Positions 24,872 through 34,367 of a stretch of 53,259 nucleotides of DNA are shown here, one piece after another. The notes under the pieces were generated by a model. It worked only from the letters and a program-made list of their open reading frames with translations. It did no database searches and was not told the DNA's origin. Within the stretch, counting starts at the first letter, position 1. Every line of letters starts with the position of its first letter. Both the position numbers and the translations under genes were made by a program. Source of the stretch: an uncultured Chitinophagales bacterium (lineage in GTDB: Bacteria > Bacteroidota > Bacteroidia > Chitinophagales > Chitinophagaceae); assembly GCA_946886475.1 (NCBI GenBank), contig CAMPIQ010000009.1:1-53259 (forward strand), in the 5' to 3' direction.

Positions 24872-26374
24872 ATGAGCAATACCCTGCAACTATATGCACA
24901 GTACCGGAGTAAGATGCGTTTGATAACAGATGTTAGAAGCGCGCATGCAGTGTTACAATGGGACCAGGAAACGTATATGCCGCCAAAAGGTGCAGGTTTC
25001 AGGGGGCAACAGATAAGCACTTTATCGGAGATCAGCCACAGGTTTTTCAGTGAAGAAGAATTAGGAAATATCCTGAAAGAATTGCTCGGTAAAAAAGATC
25101 TTTCGCCTGGTCAGAAAAGAAATGTTGAACTGAGTTTCGAGGATTATGAAAAAAACAAAAAATACAGTTCTGCATTTGTAAGAGCTTTATCCGAACAGGT
25201 AAATAAAACCTTTCATTCATGGATATCATCAAGAAAGAAGAATGATTTCAGCGTGTATGAGAAAGACCTGGAATTGCTCATCGGGCTCAAAAAACAGGAA
25301 GCGGATATTCTGGGTTTTAAAGACCATCCCTATAATGCGCTGGTAAATGAATATGAAAAAGGTTGCACGGTTGAACTACTCGACCGTACTTTTTCCGGTC
25401 TGATCCCCGATCTGCGGCAATTGCTGGAAAGGATAGCCGATAAGCCACAGGTGGATGATGGTTTTTTAATGCAGCATTACCCCAGGCAGGATCAGTGGAA
25501 CTGGGGTAATGAGCTGGTTAAAATTCTGAATTTTGATATGGATGCTGGAAGGCAGGACATCAGCGAACACCCTTTCAGCACAAGTTTCAACCGGAATGAT
25601 GTACGCATAACCACAAGAATAGATGAAAATGATTTTGCCAACATGACCTGGAGCTGTATTCACGAAGCCGGGCATGCACTTTATGAACAGGGGCTGCCGG
25701 AAGAAGAATATGGATTGCCATTGGGAGAACCCTGCTCTTATAGCCTTCATGAATCGCAGTCAAGATTATGGGAAAATCATGTAGGCCGCAGTAAAGCCTT
25801 CTGGAATTTTTTATATCCCCGGCTACAGCAACAATTTGCCGCCCAGTTATCAAAAACCGGAATTGATGCATTTTATAAAGGGATAAATAAAGTTCAGCCT
25901 TCCCTGATACGGACAGAAGCAGACGAGATCACTTATCACTTCCATGTTTATATACGATATGAACTTGAAAAGGGATTAATAGAAGGCAGTATTCAAACCA
26001 AAGACATTCCACATTTCTGGAATAGCCAATATGAAAAATTATTGGGCGTAAAAGTTCCGGATGATAAAAGTGGATGCCTGCAGGATGTTCACTGGAGCCA
26101 TGGCAGTTTTGGCTATTTCCCAACTTATAGCCTTGGAAGTTTTTATGCAGCACAATTTTTTTCAGCAGCTTCAAACCAGGTTGAGAACCTGGAAAAGCAA
26201 ATCAATATGGGTGATACCACCAGGTTATTGAACTGGTTAAGGGTTCATATACATAATAAAGGAAGATATTATATAAGTGAAGACCTGTGTAAGGAAATAA
26301 CAGGCACAACATTGGATGTGTCTTATTTTATGAAGTACCTGTTGCATAAGTACGATTCAATTTATAACTTGTAA
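24872..26374 (+). CDS. M32 family metallocarboxypeptidase (carboxypeptidase Taq-like)
   Basis: The enzyme removes C-terminal amino acids from peptides and needs a metal, usually zinc, in the cytoplasm. It has 500 residues, normal for the family, and all M32 signatures are visible in order: HPF (233-235), DVRITT (243-248), HEAGH (264-268, two metal His and the catalytic Glu), HESQSRLWEN (the third ligand), LIRTEADE and GCLQDVHWSHGSFGYFPTYSLG (given as GCLQDVHW then GYFPTYSLG). No signal peptide is present. A lipoprotein gene follows 8 nt downstream. Confidence 0.96.
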   Translation: MSNTLQLYAQYRSKMRLITDVRSAHAVLQWDQETYMPPKGAGFRGQQISTLSEISHRFFSEEELGNILKELLGKKDLSPGQKRNVELSFEDYEKNKKYSSAFVRALSEQVNKTFHSWISSRKKNDFSVYEKDLELLIGLKKQEADILGFKDHPYNALVNEYEKGCTVELLDRTFSGLIPDLRQLLERIADKPQVDDGFLMQHYPRQDQWNWGNELVKILNFDMDAGRQDISEHPFSTSFNRNDVRITTRIDENDFANMTWSCIHEAGHALYEQGLPEEEYGLPLGEPCSYSLHESQSRLWENHVGRSKAFWNFLYPRLQQQFAAQLSKTGIDAFYKGINKVQPSLIRTEADEITYHFHVYIRYELEKGLIEGSIQTKDIPHFWNSQYEKLLGVKVPDDKSGCLQDVHWSHGSFGYFPTYSLGSFYAAQFFSAASNQVENLEKQINMGDTTRLLNWLRVHIHNKGRYYISEDLCKEITGTTLDVSYFMKYLLHKYDSIYNL

Positions 26375-26382
26375 TTCATCTT

Positions 26383-26799
26383 ATGAAAAAACGATACCTT
26401 ATAACTGCCTTCCTGATAGGCTTGTTAAGCTGTGATACCGGTGACGTTGTACAACAGCAGCAGGAAAACATGGTGATCCAGGCTATGACCAATGGCCAGT
26501 GGAAAGTTTCCAGTTTTATTAAGGGATCAACAGATGTCACTTCGGATTTTTCCACCTATAAATTCCAGTTCAGGAACAATAATACCGTAGATGCCATCAA
26601 TAATGGCAGTGTTGAAAAAACCGGTACATGGGCAGCCGATGCCAATGCCCAGACAATAACATCAGGATTTCCCGGCGCAGTTCATCCGCTTCCCCTATTA
26701 AATGGCACGTTCAATATTGAGAGCACAACCTGGACGTCCGTCAATGCAAGTCAGACCGTAAATGGTGAAATAAGAACCCTCCGGCTGGATAAATTGTAG
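26383..26799 (+). CDS. Small lipoprotein, possibly lipocalin-like
   Basis: The protein has 138 residues with a signal peptide and lipobox GLLSC (Cys17). The mature part is rich in Asn, Thr and Val and predicted to be mostly beta strand, with NGQWKVSSFIKGSTDVTS and TGTWAADANAQTIT, which resembles lipocalin-like DUF families of Bacteroidota. It lies 8 nt after the M32 gene, so the two share a transcript. Function unknown. Confidence 0.7.
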   Translation: MKKRYLITAFLIGLLSCDTGDVVQQQQENMVIQAMTNGQWKVSSFIKGSTDVTSDFSTYKFQFRNNNTVDAINNGSVEKTGTWAADANAQTITSGFPGAVHPLPLLNGTFNIESTTWTSVNASQTVNGEIRTLRLDKL

Positions 26800-26922
26800 A
26801 AATTCTCCCGTTCTCTATAAAAATCTGACGTATTTAAAAGCAGGAATACTTTTTGCAGGTTATTGCCGTTCATTAAACCCACCTTTTGCAAAACTGCCAT
26901 GAGGCTAAATGAGAAGACTTTG

Positions 26923-29900
26923 ATGCGAAAAACCGCCATTCTAACGCTGTTATCCTTATACTGCACTGTTGCCATTGCACAATCGGCCAATTTTACTACC
27001 GCAACCACTTCCGGATGTTCCCCACTGGTTGTTACTTTTCAGGATCAGTCTACAGGTAATCCGGCCTCATGGTTCTGGGATTTTGGTAATGGTGGTACCT
27101 CTACCCTTCAACACCCTTCAGCCACTTATTTTGTTCCGGGCACCTATACGGTAAAACTTACCGTAACGAATGCCCAGGGATCAAATACACTCACCCGCAC
27201 CAATTACATTACCGTATATGGCAAGCCGCAGGTGAATTTCATTGTTAGTGACAGCACGGCGTGTTTTCCCCACCCTGCCCAGTTTACCGACCTGAGTGTT
27301 CCGGCTACAAATACAACCAATACATCCTGGTTATGGGATTTTGGTGATGGCACCCAGTCTACCGACCAGAACCCCCTGCATGTGTATGAACAAACCGGAA
27401 ACTATACGGTTAATCTGAAAGTAACCAATGACAAGGGTTGTTATTCTGTATTTACCAGGCAGGCATACATCATTATTGCTGGAGGGGTTGTAACAGATTT
27501 CAGTAATACCCTGCCATCGGTTTGTAAAACACCGGTCAGTATAAGTTTTACCAATACTTCCAGCGGACCCGGAAACCTGAGCTGGATATGGGATTTTGGT
27601 GATGGTAATACTTCTACTGCGCAACATCCGGATCATAGCTACAATACACCCGGCAATTATACTGTAACCTTAATAACAAGCAGTAGCAGCGGATGTACAG
27701 ATACCCTGCGTAAAACGGATCTCTTAACCATCCGCAACAACCTAACTTCTTTTGATATTCCGGACAGTGTTTGTATTGATGCGCAAATTAACTTCCTGAA
27801 TAACTCAAATCCATCTGCCGACAGTATTACAACCTGGTATTTTGGAGATGGGCAAACATCCAGTGAAGTCAATCCGGTAAGGTCATATTCAGCTATTGGC
27901 ACTTATAATATTAAACTGGTCAACACATATACATATTGCTCCGATTCAGTTACAAAAAGTATCAGGGTATTGCCTCGCCCTGTAGTTGCATTTACCTCGG
28001 ATGATTCGGTAAGGTGTGAACCTCCATTGACGGTAAATTTCCAGGACCAGTCCATTAATGCCATTTCCTGGTTGTGGGACTTTGGCGACGGGCAAACATC
28101 TTCTCAACAAAATCCAACCCATACCTATAACAGCTATGGCGATTTTGATGTACAACTTGTGGTTACGAATGCATCGGGATGTACAGATACTTTAAAAATG
28201 AACGATTATATCAGGATCCGGAGGCCTGTCATTACCTTCCCCACATTACCAATTGAAGGATGTATACCTTTCGGTTTTGCGCCGTTAGCCAATATCAATA
28301 CACTTGATACGGTAACTTCCTGGTCATGGAATTTTGGTGAAGGCACAGTTTCCAGTGCAGAACATCCCACGCATATTTATAGTACGCAGGGCGTATATGA
28401 TCTAACGCTGACCATTACAACCAGTACAGGTTGTAATGAAACCGCTTCTTTTCCGGGTGCCATTAAGGTAGGCCGTAAACCTGTTGTGAACTTCAGTGCG
28501 GCTCCAACAAATGTTTGCGCTTTTCAGCCGGTGCAGTTTACAGACCTAACCAATGAAGCTGATAAATGGCTTTGGGTGTTTGGCGATGGCGGTTCTTCCC
28601 AATTGCAAAATCCCGTTTATCAATATTCTGATACAGGAATTTTTAATGTTACCCTGTATGCCACCAATCATGGATGCCGTGATTCTTTTATGATCCCCGA
28701 CCTTGTGAAAGTGAAGCCTCCTATTGCCTTGTTTGGCTATTCAACCAGTTGTAATGACAGGTTAAGATTCCAATTCCGGGATTCATCCGTTGGCGCCACT
28801 TCCTGGTTTTGGAACTTTGGAGACGGTCAGACATCCACACAACAAAATCCTGTTCATAGTTATTCTTCATTCACCACATACAATGTTTCGCTCACGGTAA
28901 CAAACGATACCTGTTCCAATACAATAACAAAACAGGTGAAGGTGATCAATGAATCGCCACAATTCATTGCAAATATTACCGAAGCATGTAAAACTGCATC
29001 CATACAATTCAATATCCAGAATCATTCTTCAAACATTGCAGAATATGATTGGGATTTTGGAAACGGATATACACCCAACACAACTTTTACAAGCGCGTCG
29101 GTTGTATATTTCAACAGCGGTTATTATACTGTTTCTTTGGTATCAACTGATATTTATGGATGCATGGACACTACCATCAAAACAAATTACATCCGTATCA
29201 ATGGCCCTGTTGCGGGCTTTTCGGCTACAAATAACCGGGGTTGTATAGGACTTACCACAACATTCAATGATCTTTCATCTACGGATGGGATTTCAAATAT
29301 CGTAAACTGGAGGTGGGATTTTGGAGATGGCAGCGTACAAAATTATGGCAGTGCGCCTTTCCAGCATACCTATACTGATTCCGGTGTTTATAATGTTAAA
29401 CTGATAGTTACGGATGCTAAAGGTTGCCAGGATAGTATAGCAAGGCCCGGACTTGTTACTACAACTGACCCTGAGCCCTTTTTTACGGCTGATACTTTGA
29501 ACTGCCCTGGTGGCAACGTGTATTTTATCAATCAATCCAATGCCAGCAACTATTCAAGTTCCTGGAGCTTTGGTGATGGTGGCTCCTCCACAATGAATAC
29601 GCCTCCACATGCTTATAGTGATACCGGTTATTACACGGTTAAACTGGTGATCACCGATCAATTTGGCTGTAAGGATTCACTTATCAGACCCAATTACGTA
29701 AGGATCAATCAACCTATTGCAAGTTTCACATTAAATGATTCAGTGAGTTCCTGCACCCCTTTTGAAGTTCAATTCACCAATACTTCCCAATACTTCAAGT
29801 TTGTACAATGGGATCTCGGCACAGGGAACAGTCATTTACTGAACCCGATCCAGTTTTATAATACTCCAGGGTCTTACAACATACAATTAGTAGCCATTAG

Positions 29901-31242
29901 TCCGGGTGGATGCAGAGACACTGCTTATGGATCGATAATGGTATACGATACGGCCGGTTCACGAATCAGTTATTTCCCTCTTGAAGGATGTAAACCTATG
30001 AACGTGGATCTTTCAGCGTTCAGCCCCGGACCTATGAACCAGTATACCTGGGATTATGGCGATGGTGTACTGATCACCGGGAATGATACGGTTTCATCAC
30101 ATGTGTATAATTCTTTTGGAAATTTTGTTCCCAAGGTGATACTCACTGACCCCGCTGGCTGTATCATTCCTGTAACTGGACTGGATACCATTAGAATTAA
30201 AGGCGCCATTGTAAAATTCGGACTTGATAATGGATTCTATTGCGATAGCGGCTTTGTGAGTTTTATCGACTCAACAATTTATAACGATTCCATTTCCGTA
30301 TACCATTGGGATTTTGGTGATGGCAACACTTCAAATGTTCAAAATCCTGGACATTATTATAGTTCTCCGGGGTTGTATACCGTTTCTTTGAACGTTGAAA
30401 CCGAAAGCAGTTGTGTAGATACATTTAAAATCACACATGCCGTAAAAATTGTAGAAAGTCCTTTGATAAGCATAGGTGGTGATACAGTGGTATGCGTTAA
30501 TGAATTCCTTGAACACATAGGAGAATTCCAGCGACCGGATACTTCGGTAGTGCGGTGGTCGTGGATCTTTCCAAATGGCAATACGTCCGAAGTTCAGCTT
30601 CCCGTTGCACAACAATATGACCAGCCCGGGAATTTTTTGGTAAGTACCGTTGCAGAAAACAGCAGCGGATGCCGGGATACGGCAACCAGGAACATACAGG
30701 TCAATCCGCTTCCGCAGGTTGAAATGCCATCCTCCTTAACTATGCAGGCCGGATTTCCCGTCACCATTCCGGCTACATACACTTCAAATGTGATGAATTT
30801 CACCTGGACCCCGGATGCATCATTGAATTGTTCCGAATGTCCCCAACCTATTGCCGCACCTAAGTTCAATACCAATTATACAGTAGCTTTTGTTGACAGT
30901 AACGGTTGCAGAAATACGGGAGAGATTCAGATCATAGTTATTTGTAAGGATGGAAATGTTTTTGTTCCCAATACATTTTCACCCAATGGAGATGGAAGCA
31001 ATGATGTTTTTTATGTAAGAGGAAGAGGACTGGACAGGGTGAAATCTTTGCGCATCTTCAACCGCTGGGGAGAAGTTGTATTCGAAAAGCAGCAATTCCC
31101 GGTAAATGATCCGTCTTATGGATGGGACGGAAAATTCAAAGGCAACAAGCCAATACAAGATGTATATATCTACCAGGTGGAAGTTTTTTGTGATAACAGC
31201 CAGGTCATTCAATTTGAAGGAAACATCGCTTTAATACAATAG
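26923..31242 (+). CDS. Giant PKD-repeat protein with T9SS gliding-motility-type C-terminal domain
   Basis: From the ATG at 26923, which begins a clean signal peptide (KTAILTLLSLYCTVAIAQ), the protein has 1439 residues. Earlier starts at 26863 (TTG) and 26899 (ATG) would put extra residues before the signal peptide. The body is a string of about 15 PKD-like domains, each near 85 residues with the WxWDFGDG core. Most are canonical (SWLWDFGDGQTS), some decayed (VQWDLGTGN, VRWSWIFPNG). The last about 95 residues, from FVPNTFSPNGDG and RIFNRWGEVVFE to the end, form the CHU_C-type sorting domain for type IX secretion. A surface adhesin or matrix protein is likely. The PorP/SprF gene follows 3 nt downstream. 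Confidence 0.9.
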   Translation: MRKTAILTLLSLYCTVAIAQSANFTTATTSGCSPLVVTFQDQSTGNPASWFWDFGNGGTSTLQHPSATYFVPGTYTVKLTVTNAQGSNTLTRTNYITVYGKPQVNFIVSDSTACFPHPAQFTDLSVPATNTTNTSWLWDFGDGTQSTDQNPLHVYEQTGNYTVNLKVTNDKGCYSVFTRQAYIIIAGGVVTDFSNTLPSVCKTPVSISFTNTSSGPGNLSWIWDFGDGNTSTAQHPDHSYNTPGNYTVTLITSSSSGCTDTLRKTDLLTIRNNLTSFDIPDSVCIDAQINFLNNSNPSADSITTWYFGDGQTSSEVNPVRSYSAIGTYNIKLVNTYTYCSDSVTKSIRVLPRPVVAFTSDDSVRCEPPLTVNFQDQSINAISWLWDFGDGQTSSQQNPTHTYNSYGDFDVQLVVTNASGCTDTLKMNDYIRIRRPVITFPTLPIEGCIPFGFAPLANINTLDTVTSWSWNFGEGTVSSAEHPTHIYSTQGVYDLTLTITTSTGCNETASFPGAIKVGRKPVVNFSAAPTNVCAFQPVQFTDLTNEADKWLWVFGDGGSSQLQNPVYQYSDTGIFNVTLYATNHGCRDSFMIPDLVKVKPPIALFGYSTSCNDRLRFQFRDSSVGATSWFWNFGDGQTSTQQNPVHSYSSFTTYNVSLTVTNDTCSNTITKQVKVINESPQFIANITEACKTASIQFNIQNHSSNIAEYDWDFGNGYTPNTTFTSASVVYFNSGYYTVSLVSTDIYGCMDTTIKTNYIRINGPVAGFSATNNRGCIGLTTTFNDLSSTDGISNIVNWRWDFGDGSVQNYGSAPFQHTYTDSGVYNVKLIVTDAKGCQDSIARPGLVTTTDPEPFFTADTLNCPGGNVYFINQSNASNYSSSWSFGDGGSSTMNTPPHAYSDTGYYTVKLVITDQFGCKDSLIRPNYVRINQPIASFTLNDSVSSCTPFEVQFTNTSQYFKFVQWDLGTGNSHLLNPIQFYNTPGSYNIQLVAISPGGCRDTAYGSIMVYDTAGSRISYFPLEGCKPMNVDLSAFSPGPMNQYTWDYGDGVLITGNDTVSSHVYNSFGNFVPKVILTDPAGCIIPVTGLDTIRIKGAIVKFGLDNGFYCDSGFVSFIDSTIYNDSISVYHWDFGDGNTSNVQNPGHYYSSPGLYTVSLNVETESSCVDTFKITHAVKIVESPLISIGGDTVVCVNEFLEHIGEFQRPDTSVVRWSWIFPNGNTSEVQLPVAQQYDQPGNFLVSTVAENSSGCRDTATRNIQVNPLPQVEMPSSLTMQAGFPVTIPATYTSNVMNFTWTPDASLNCSECPQPIAAPKFNTNYTVAFVDSNGCRNTGEIQIIVICKDGNVFVPNTFSPNGDGSNDVFYVRGRGLDRVKSLRIFNRWGEVVFEKQQFPVNDPSYGWDGKFKGNKPIQDVYIYQVEVFCDNSQVIQFEGNIALIQ

Positions 31243-31245
31243 TCA

Positions 31246-32271
31246 ATGAAAAACTGTAAATCATTCTTCAAATATTTTTTAGTGGCTGCTAGCTGTAACC
31301 TGTTATCACTTTGCTGCTTTTCACAGGATATTCATTTCTCGCAATTCTTTGAAGCACCTTTATTGAGGAATCCTTCCCTTGCCGGGATCTTTACCGGAGA
31401 TATCAGGGTGCAGGCCGTTTACCGCGATCAATGGAATACGGTTACCAATGCTTTCAAAACCGGCACCCTGGATGCGGAATATAAAATGCCCATAGGCAAT
31501 GCTGATGATTTTATTACCGCGGGCATACAGATGCTTTATGACCGTGCCGGTACTGTTTCGTGGGTATCAACACACATTCTGCCTGCTCTTAATTATCATA
31601 AATCCCTAAGTGCTGAGAAAAACAGTTACCTGTCACTGGGTTTTATGGGAGGCCCTGTTCAAAGAAGTTTTGACCGCTCTAAAATGACCACCAACAGTAT
31701 GTACGATGGTTTAGGAGATGGTGAAACATTTATAGATCCAAAACATACTTATATAGATGCAGCCGTTGGCATGAGCTATAATGCCCAGATGAATGAAAAT
31801 GTCGACAATAATTATTTTATCGGCCTGGGATATCATCACTTTACAAGACCAAAGAATACTTTTTACAGGAATGCAACGGGCCACCTGGATCCCAAGTGGG
31901 TAGCATCGGCAGGAGTACGTTTTTCGGTTACCCCTGCCAGTTACATCACCATTCAGGCAGATCATTCCATTCAGGGAAAATACCAGGAAACGGTTGCCGG
32001 AGCTTTATATGGTATCAAATTAGGGCCAGACCTTGACGAGCCAGCCTATACCCTTCATGCAGGAACTTTTATGCGATGGAACGATGCACTGATCCCTGTA
32101 TTGAAAATTGACTACCGCCCATTTGCCGTTTCACTCAGCTATGATGTAAACATTTCCAAATTGAAAACTTCGAGTTATGGCCGCGGTGGATTTGAATTTG
32201 GGGTTTCTTATGTTGGTTTTCTGGACCGCGATAATTCAACACTAAATGCAGTTAACTGCCCCCGGTTTTAA
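31246..32271 (+). CDS. PorP/SprF family outer-membrane protein
   Basis: The protein has 341 residues with a signal peptide and the family-typical start of the mature part, QDIHFSQFFEAPLLRNPSLAG. The rest is a predicted beta-barrel with alternating strands, ending in a long strand near VSYVGF. Members of this family sit in the outer membrane and are needed for secretion or attachment of cargo with the gliding-type C-terminal domain, as SprF is for SprB. The cargo gene lies 3 nt upstream, so it is probably the specific partner. A palindrome (32278-32290) follows the stop. Confidence 0.9.
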   Translation: MKNCKSFFKYFLVAASCNLLSLCCFSQDIHFSQFFEAPLLRNPSLAGIFTGDIRVQAVYRDQWNTVTNAFKTGTLDAEYKMPIGNADDFITAGIQMLYDRAGTVSWVSTHILPALNYHKSLSAEKNSYLSLGFMGGPVQRSFDRSKMTTNSMYDGLGDGETFIDPKHTYIDAAVGMSYNAQMNENVDNNYFIGLGYHHFTRPKNTFYRNATGHLDPKWVASAGVRFSVTPASYITIQADHSIQGKYQETVAGALYGIKLGPDLDEPAYTLHAGTFMRWNDALIPVLKIDYRPFAVSLSYDVNISKLKTSSYGRGGFEFGVSYVGFLDRDNSTLNAVNCPRF

Positions 32272-32588
32272 TTATAAGGTAAAATTTACCCCTGTTTTAC
32301 GCCTGTGTCCGTTAGCATTAAAGATCCGCTGAACCTGATCCGGTAAAAATAATGGCTATCTTAACTTCCTTTTATTAATCCATTTCAATAAATCCATATC
32401 TAAGAGGAACAGCCTGCAATCCCTGCAGTTATTTAATAATGAGGGGAGCGTAAGCGTTTCAAGAAGAATTTTTAAGAGATGTAAGGATGAGGTAAAGTGA
32501 TATTAGCCTTTTTTGAATGAGATATTCGTAAATCTACGTGGAATAGCGGCGTAGTTTTTACAAATTCTTTTTATTTTTCGGCAAGACC
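32272..32588. other. Gene-free spacer before the CTD-only gene
   Basis: No ORF here is convincing. GGTAAA-A-TTTACC (32278-32290) is a perfect palindrome 6 nt after the PorP stop. GATCCG occurs twice 14 nt apart (32328 and 32342 region). I see no tRNA, terminator or riboswitch signature in the rest. Confidence 0.5.
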
Positions 32589-32619
32589 TTTGCACTTTTT
32601 AATAAATCGATTATTATTG
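32589..32619 (+). promoter_or_regulatory. Probable promoter of the CTD-only gene
   Basis: TTTG (32589-32592), 19 nt, then TATTATTG (32612-32619), which matches TAnnTTTG in seven of eight positions. The predicted leader is about 22 nt. Confidence 0.45.
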
Positions 32620-32647
32620 TATTCAGAACCGTTAAAATTTTCAGTAT

Positions 32648-32995
32648 TTGAAGAAACTTTTACTTATAGCATCCTTTTTCCTGTCAACAACTATTTTCTC
32701 TGAAGCTCAAAATCCCACAACAGCTTCATCAGACATTGGTTCACAGGCGCCTATATTGAAGTTTTACCCTAACCCGGCAACTACGGTCATCACCTTTGAT
32801 TTTCAAAAATCTTACGATAAAGGTTACTCTCTTCAGATCTATAACTTCCTTGGTAGAAAAATGATTGAACAGGTCAATATCGCCGACCAGACTACCATTA
32901 ACCTTACTGATTTTACCCGCGGTGTGTATGTATACCAGTTAAGAGACAAAACCGGTAAACTGGTAGAGTCAGGGAAATTCCAGGTTTCTAAATAG
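32648..32995 (+). CDS. Small exported protein consisting almost only of a T9SS type A sorting domain
   Basis: The protein has 115 residues. It begins at TTG; an in-frame stop (32633) excludes any earlier start and no ATG precedes the signal peptide. The signal peptide is KKLLLIASFFLSTTIFSEAQ. After a linker of about 15 residues comes the sorting-domain core: LKFYPNPATTVITFDF, YSLQIYNFLGRKM, NLTDFTRGVYVYQLRD and the final KFQVSK. There is therefore no cargo domain in front of the sorting signal. It has its own promoter match and stands alone between the PorP gene and a convergent methyltransferase gene. It may be a remnant of a larger cargo protein, a decoy, or a peptide that occupies the attachment machinery. 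Confidence 0.8.
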   Translation: MKKLLLIASFFLSTTIFSEAQNPTTASSDIGSQAPILKFYPNPATTVITFDFQKSYDKGYSLQIYNFLGRKMIEQVNIADQTTINLTDFTRGVYVYQLRDKTGKLVESGKFQVSK

Positions 32996-33040
32996 CCATA
33001 AGCCATAGTCCAATAGCAATAATAGGCTAATAGCCATAGG
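32991..33040. repeat. Short-word repeats between the CTD-only gene and the methyltransferase gene
   Basis: AATAGCCATA (32991-33000) recurs at 33029-33038, with AGCCATAG and AATAGCAA between. No terminator is evident for either convergent gene. Confidence 0.5.
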
Positions 33041-33043
33041 CCA

Positions 33044-34216
33044 TTACTGTACTTCTACAATTAAAAACTTCAGATACTGTGTATTTTCCATATTCCAGAT
33101 AACAGGATGATCCTGCGACTGGGTTTGAAAACTTACCTGCCTGATCTTTCTCCTGACGTCTTTTGCAGCCATATCAATGATCTGCAGGAAAAGTTCGGGG
33201 TTTACAAGATTGGTGCAGGATGATGTAACCAGGAACCCACCGGGTTTTACCAGTTTCATTCCTCTAAGATTGATCTCTTTATAACCGGTAATGGCCTTTT
33301 GTATATTGGCCCTGCTCTTTGTAAAGGCAGGCGGATCAAGCATTACAACATCCCATCTCCTGTCTTCCTTCGTCCATTTTTTCAAAACGTCAAAGGCATT
33401 GGCCGTTTCAAAACGTACAATCTTTTCAAGTCCGTTCAATTCCGCATTCTTGTTAGCCTGTGCCACAGCATTTTCAGAAATGTCCAATCCCAATACCGAC
33501 CTGGCGCCATAATGCGCAGCATGTATTTCGAAGGTACCTGTATAAGTAAACGCGCCTAACACATCGGCACCTTTTACAATATGCTGAATAGCCCTCCGGT
33601 TATCCTGCTGGTCGAGAAAATATCCGGTTTTCTGTCCATTTTCAATATCAACATGGAACTTCAATCCATTTTCATTTATGATGATGCTGGTATCAAATGG
33701 TGCTGATAAAAAACCTTTTTGCAGTGGAAGGCCTTCCAGTTCTCTTACGGGAACATCATTTCTTTCGAATATACCCTTTGGATTAAATATTTTTTGAAGG
33801 GCCTTAACAACAGCCGGCTTCCACATATCAATTCCAAGTGCCAGGGTCTGAATCACAAAATAATCATTGAATTTGTCAATGATCATTTGGGGTAATCCAT
33901 CCGCCTCGCCAAATACCAGCCTGCAATTTTCCGTATAGCCTATCTGCTGCCTGTATTTCCAGCACGCGCTGATCCTTTGTAAAAAGAATTCTTCATTTAC
34001 TTCAGCTTTTTTATCCTGGGTCAGTAGCCTTACAATGATCTGCGACTGTGCATTGAAATATCCTTTACCCGCAAATTTGCCGTCGAAAAAATATACCTCT
34101 ACAATTTCGCCCGGAGCCGGATCCCCCTCCAGTTTTTCCACTTCATTGGCAAAGATCCAGGGATGACCATTTGCTATACGGGGTGCTATTTTTCTTTTAA
34201 GATGAACTTTTTTCAT
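33044..34216 (-). CDS. RlmI-type class I SAM-dependent rRNA methyltransferase
   Basis: The protein has 390 residues: an N-terminal PUA domain (about 1-75, with LKRKIAPRIANGHPWIFANE), a middle domain, and a Rossmann methyltransferase domain (about 185-390). SAM motif I is ADVLGAFTYTGTFEIHAA followed by VLGLDIS, and the substrate motif is VMLDPPAFTKS. It belongs to COG1092, whose E. coli member RlmI makes m5C in 23S rRNA; the exact target here is an inference. TSSCT near residue 345 supplies a Cys. It is transcribed alone, divergent from grpE. Confidence 0.92.
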   Translation of the reverse strand: MKKVHLKRKIAPRIANGHPWIFANEVEKLEGDPAPGEIVEVYFFDGKFAGKGYFNAQSQIIVRLLTQDKKAEVNEEFFLQRISACWKYRQQIGYTENCRLVFGEADGLPQMIIDKFNDYFVIQTLALGIDMWKPAVVKALQKIFNPKGIFERNDVPVRELEGLPLQKGFLSAPFDTSIIINENGLKFHVDIENGQKTGYFLDQQDNRRAIQHIVKGADVLGAFTYTGTFEIHAAHYGARSVLGLDISENAVAQANKNAELNGLEKIVRFETANAFDVLKKWTKEDRRWDVVMLDPPAFTKSRANIQKAITGYKEINLRGMKLVKPGGFLVTSSCTNLVNPELFLQIIDMAAKDVRRKIRQVSFQTQSQDHPVIWNMENTQYLKFLIVEVQ

Positions 34217-34317
34217 ACCGGGTGCGCAAGCTACTTAAATTATGACAGCTGTTGCCTGTATTGCGCCACAACGAATGTTAAAGGGTGGTTTAAAAGACAT
34301 TTTGTCCTTTATCGGGC

Positions 34318-34348
34318 GTTGGCAGTATTCTTGTCAACCCTACCTTTG
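34318..34348 (+). promoter_or_regulatory. Promoter of grpE
   Basis: GTTG (34318-34321), 19 nt, then TACCTTTG (34341-34348), a full -7 match. The leader to the ATG at 34368 would be about 12-14 nt. I saw no CIRCE-type operator. Confidence 0.6.
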
Positions 34349-34367
34349 CACACAATTTTGTTTGGAC

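Noticed and set aside
26980..30700. Long DNA-level tandem repeat in the PKD gene
   Set aside because: The PKD units repeat at protein level but are too divergent at DNA level to count as a tandem DNA repeat.
34217..34367. CIRCE-type heat-shock operator before grpE
   Set aside because: The expected TTAGCACTC-N9-GAGTGCTAA pattern is not there; only a weak A/T-rich hairpin around 34293-34310 is seen.
34242..34367. N-terminal extension of GrpE
   Set aside because: It would contain the full promoter of grpE, and its residues do not look like a GrpE head.
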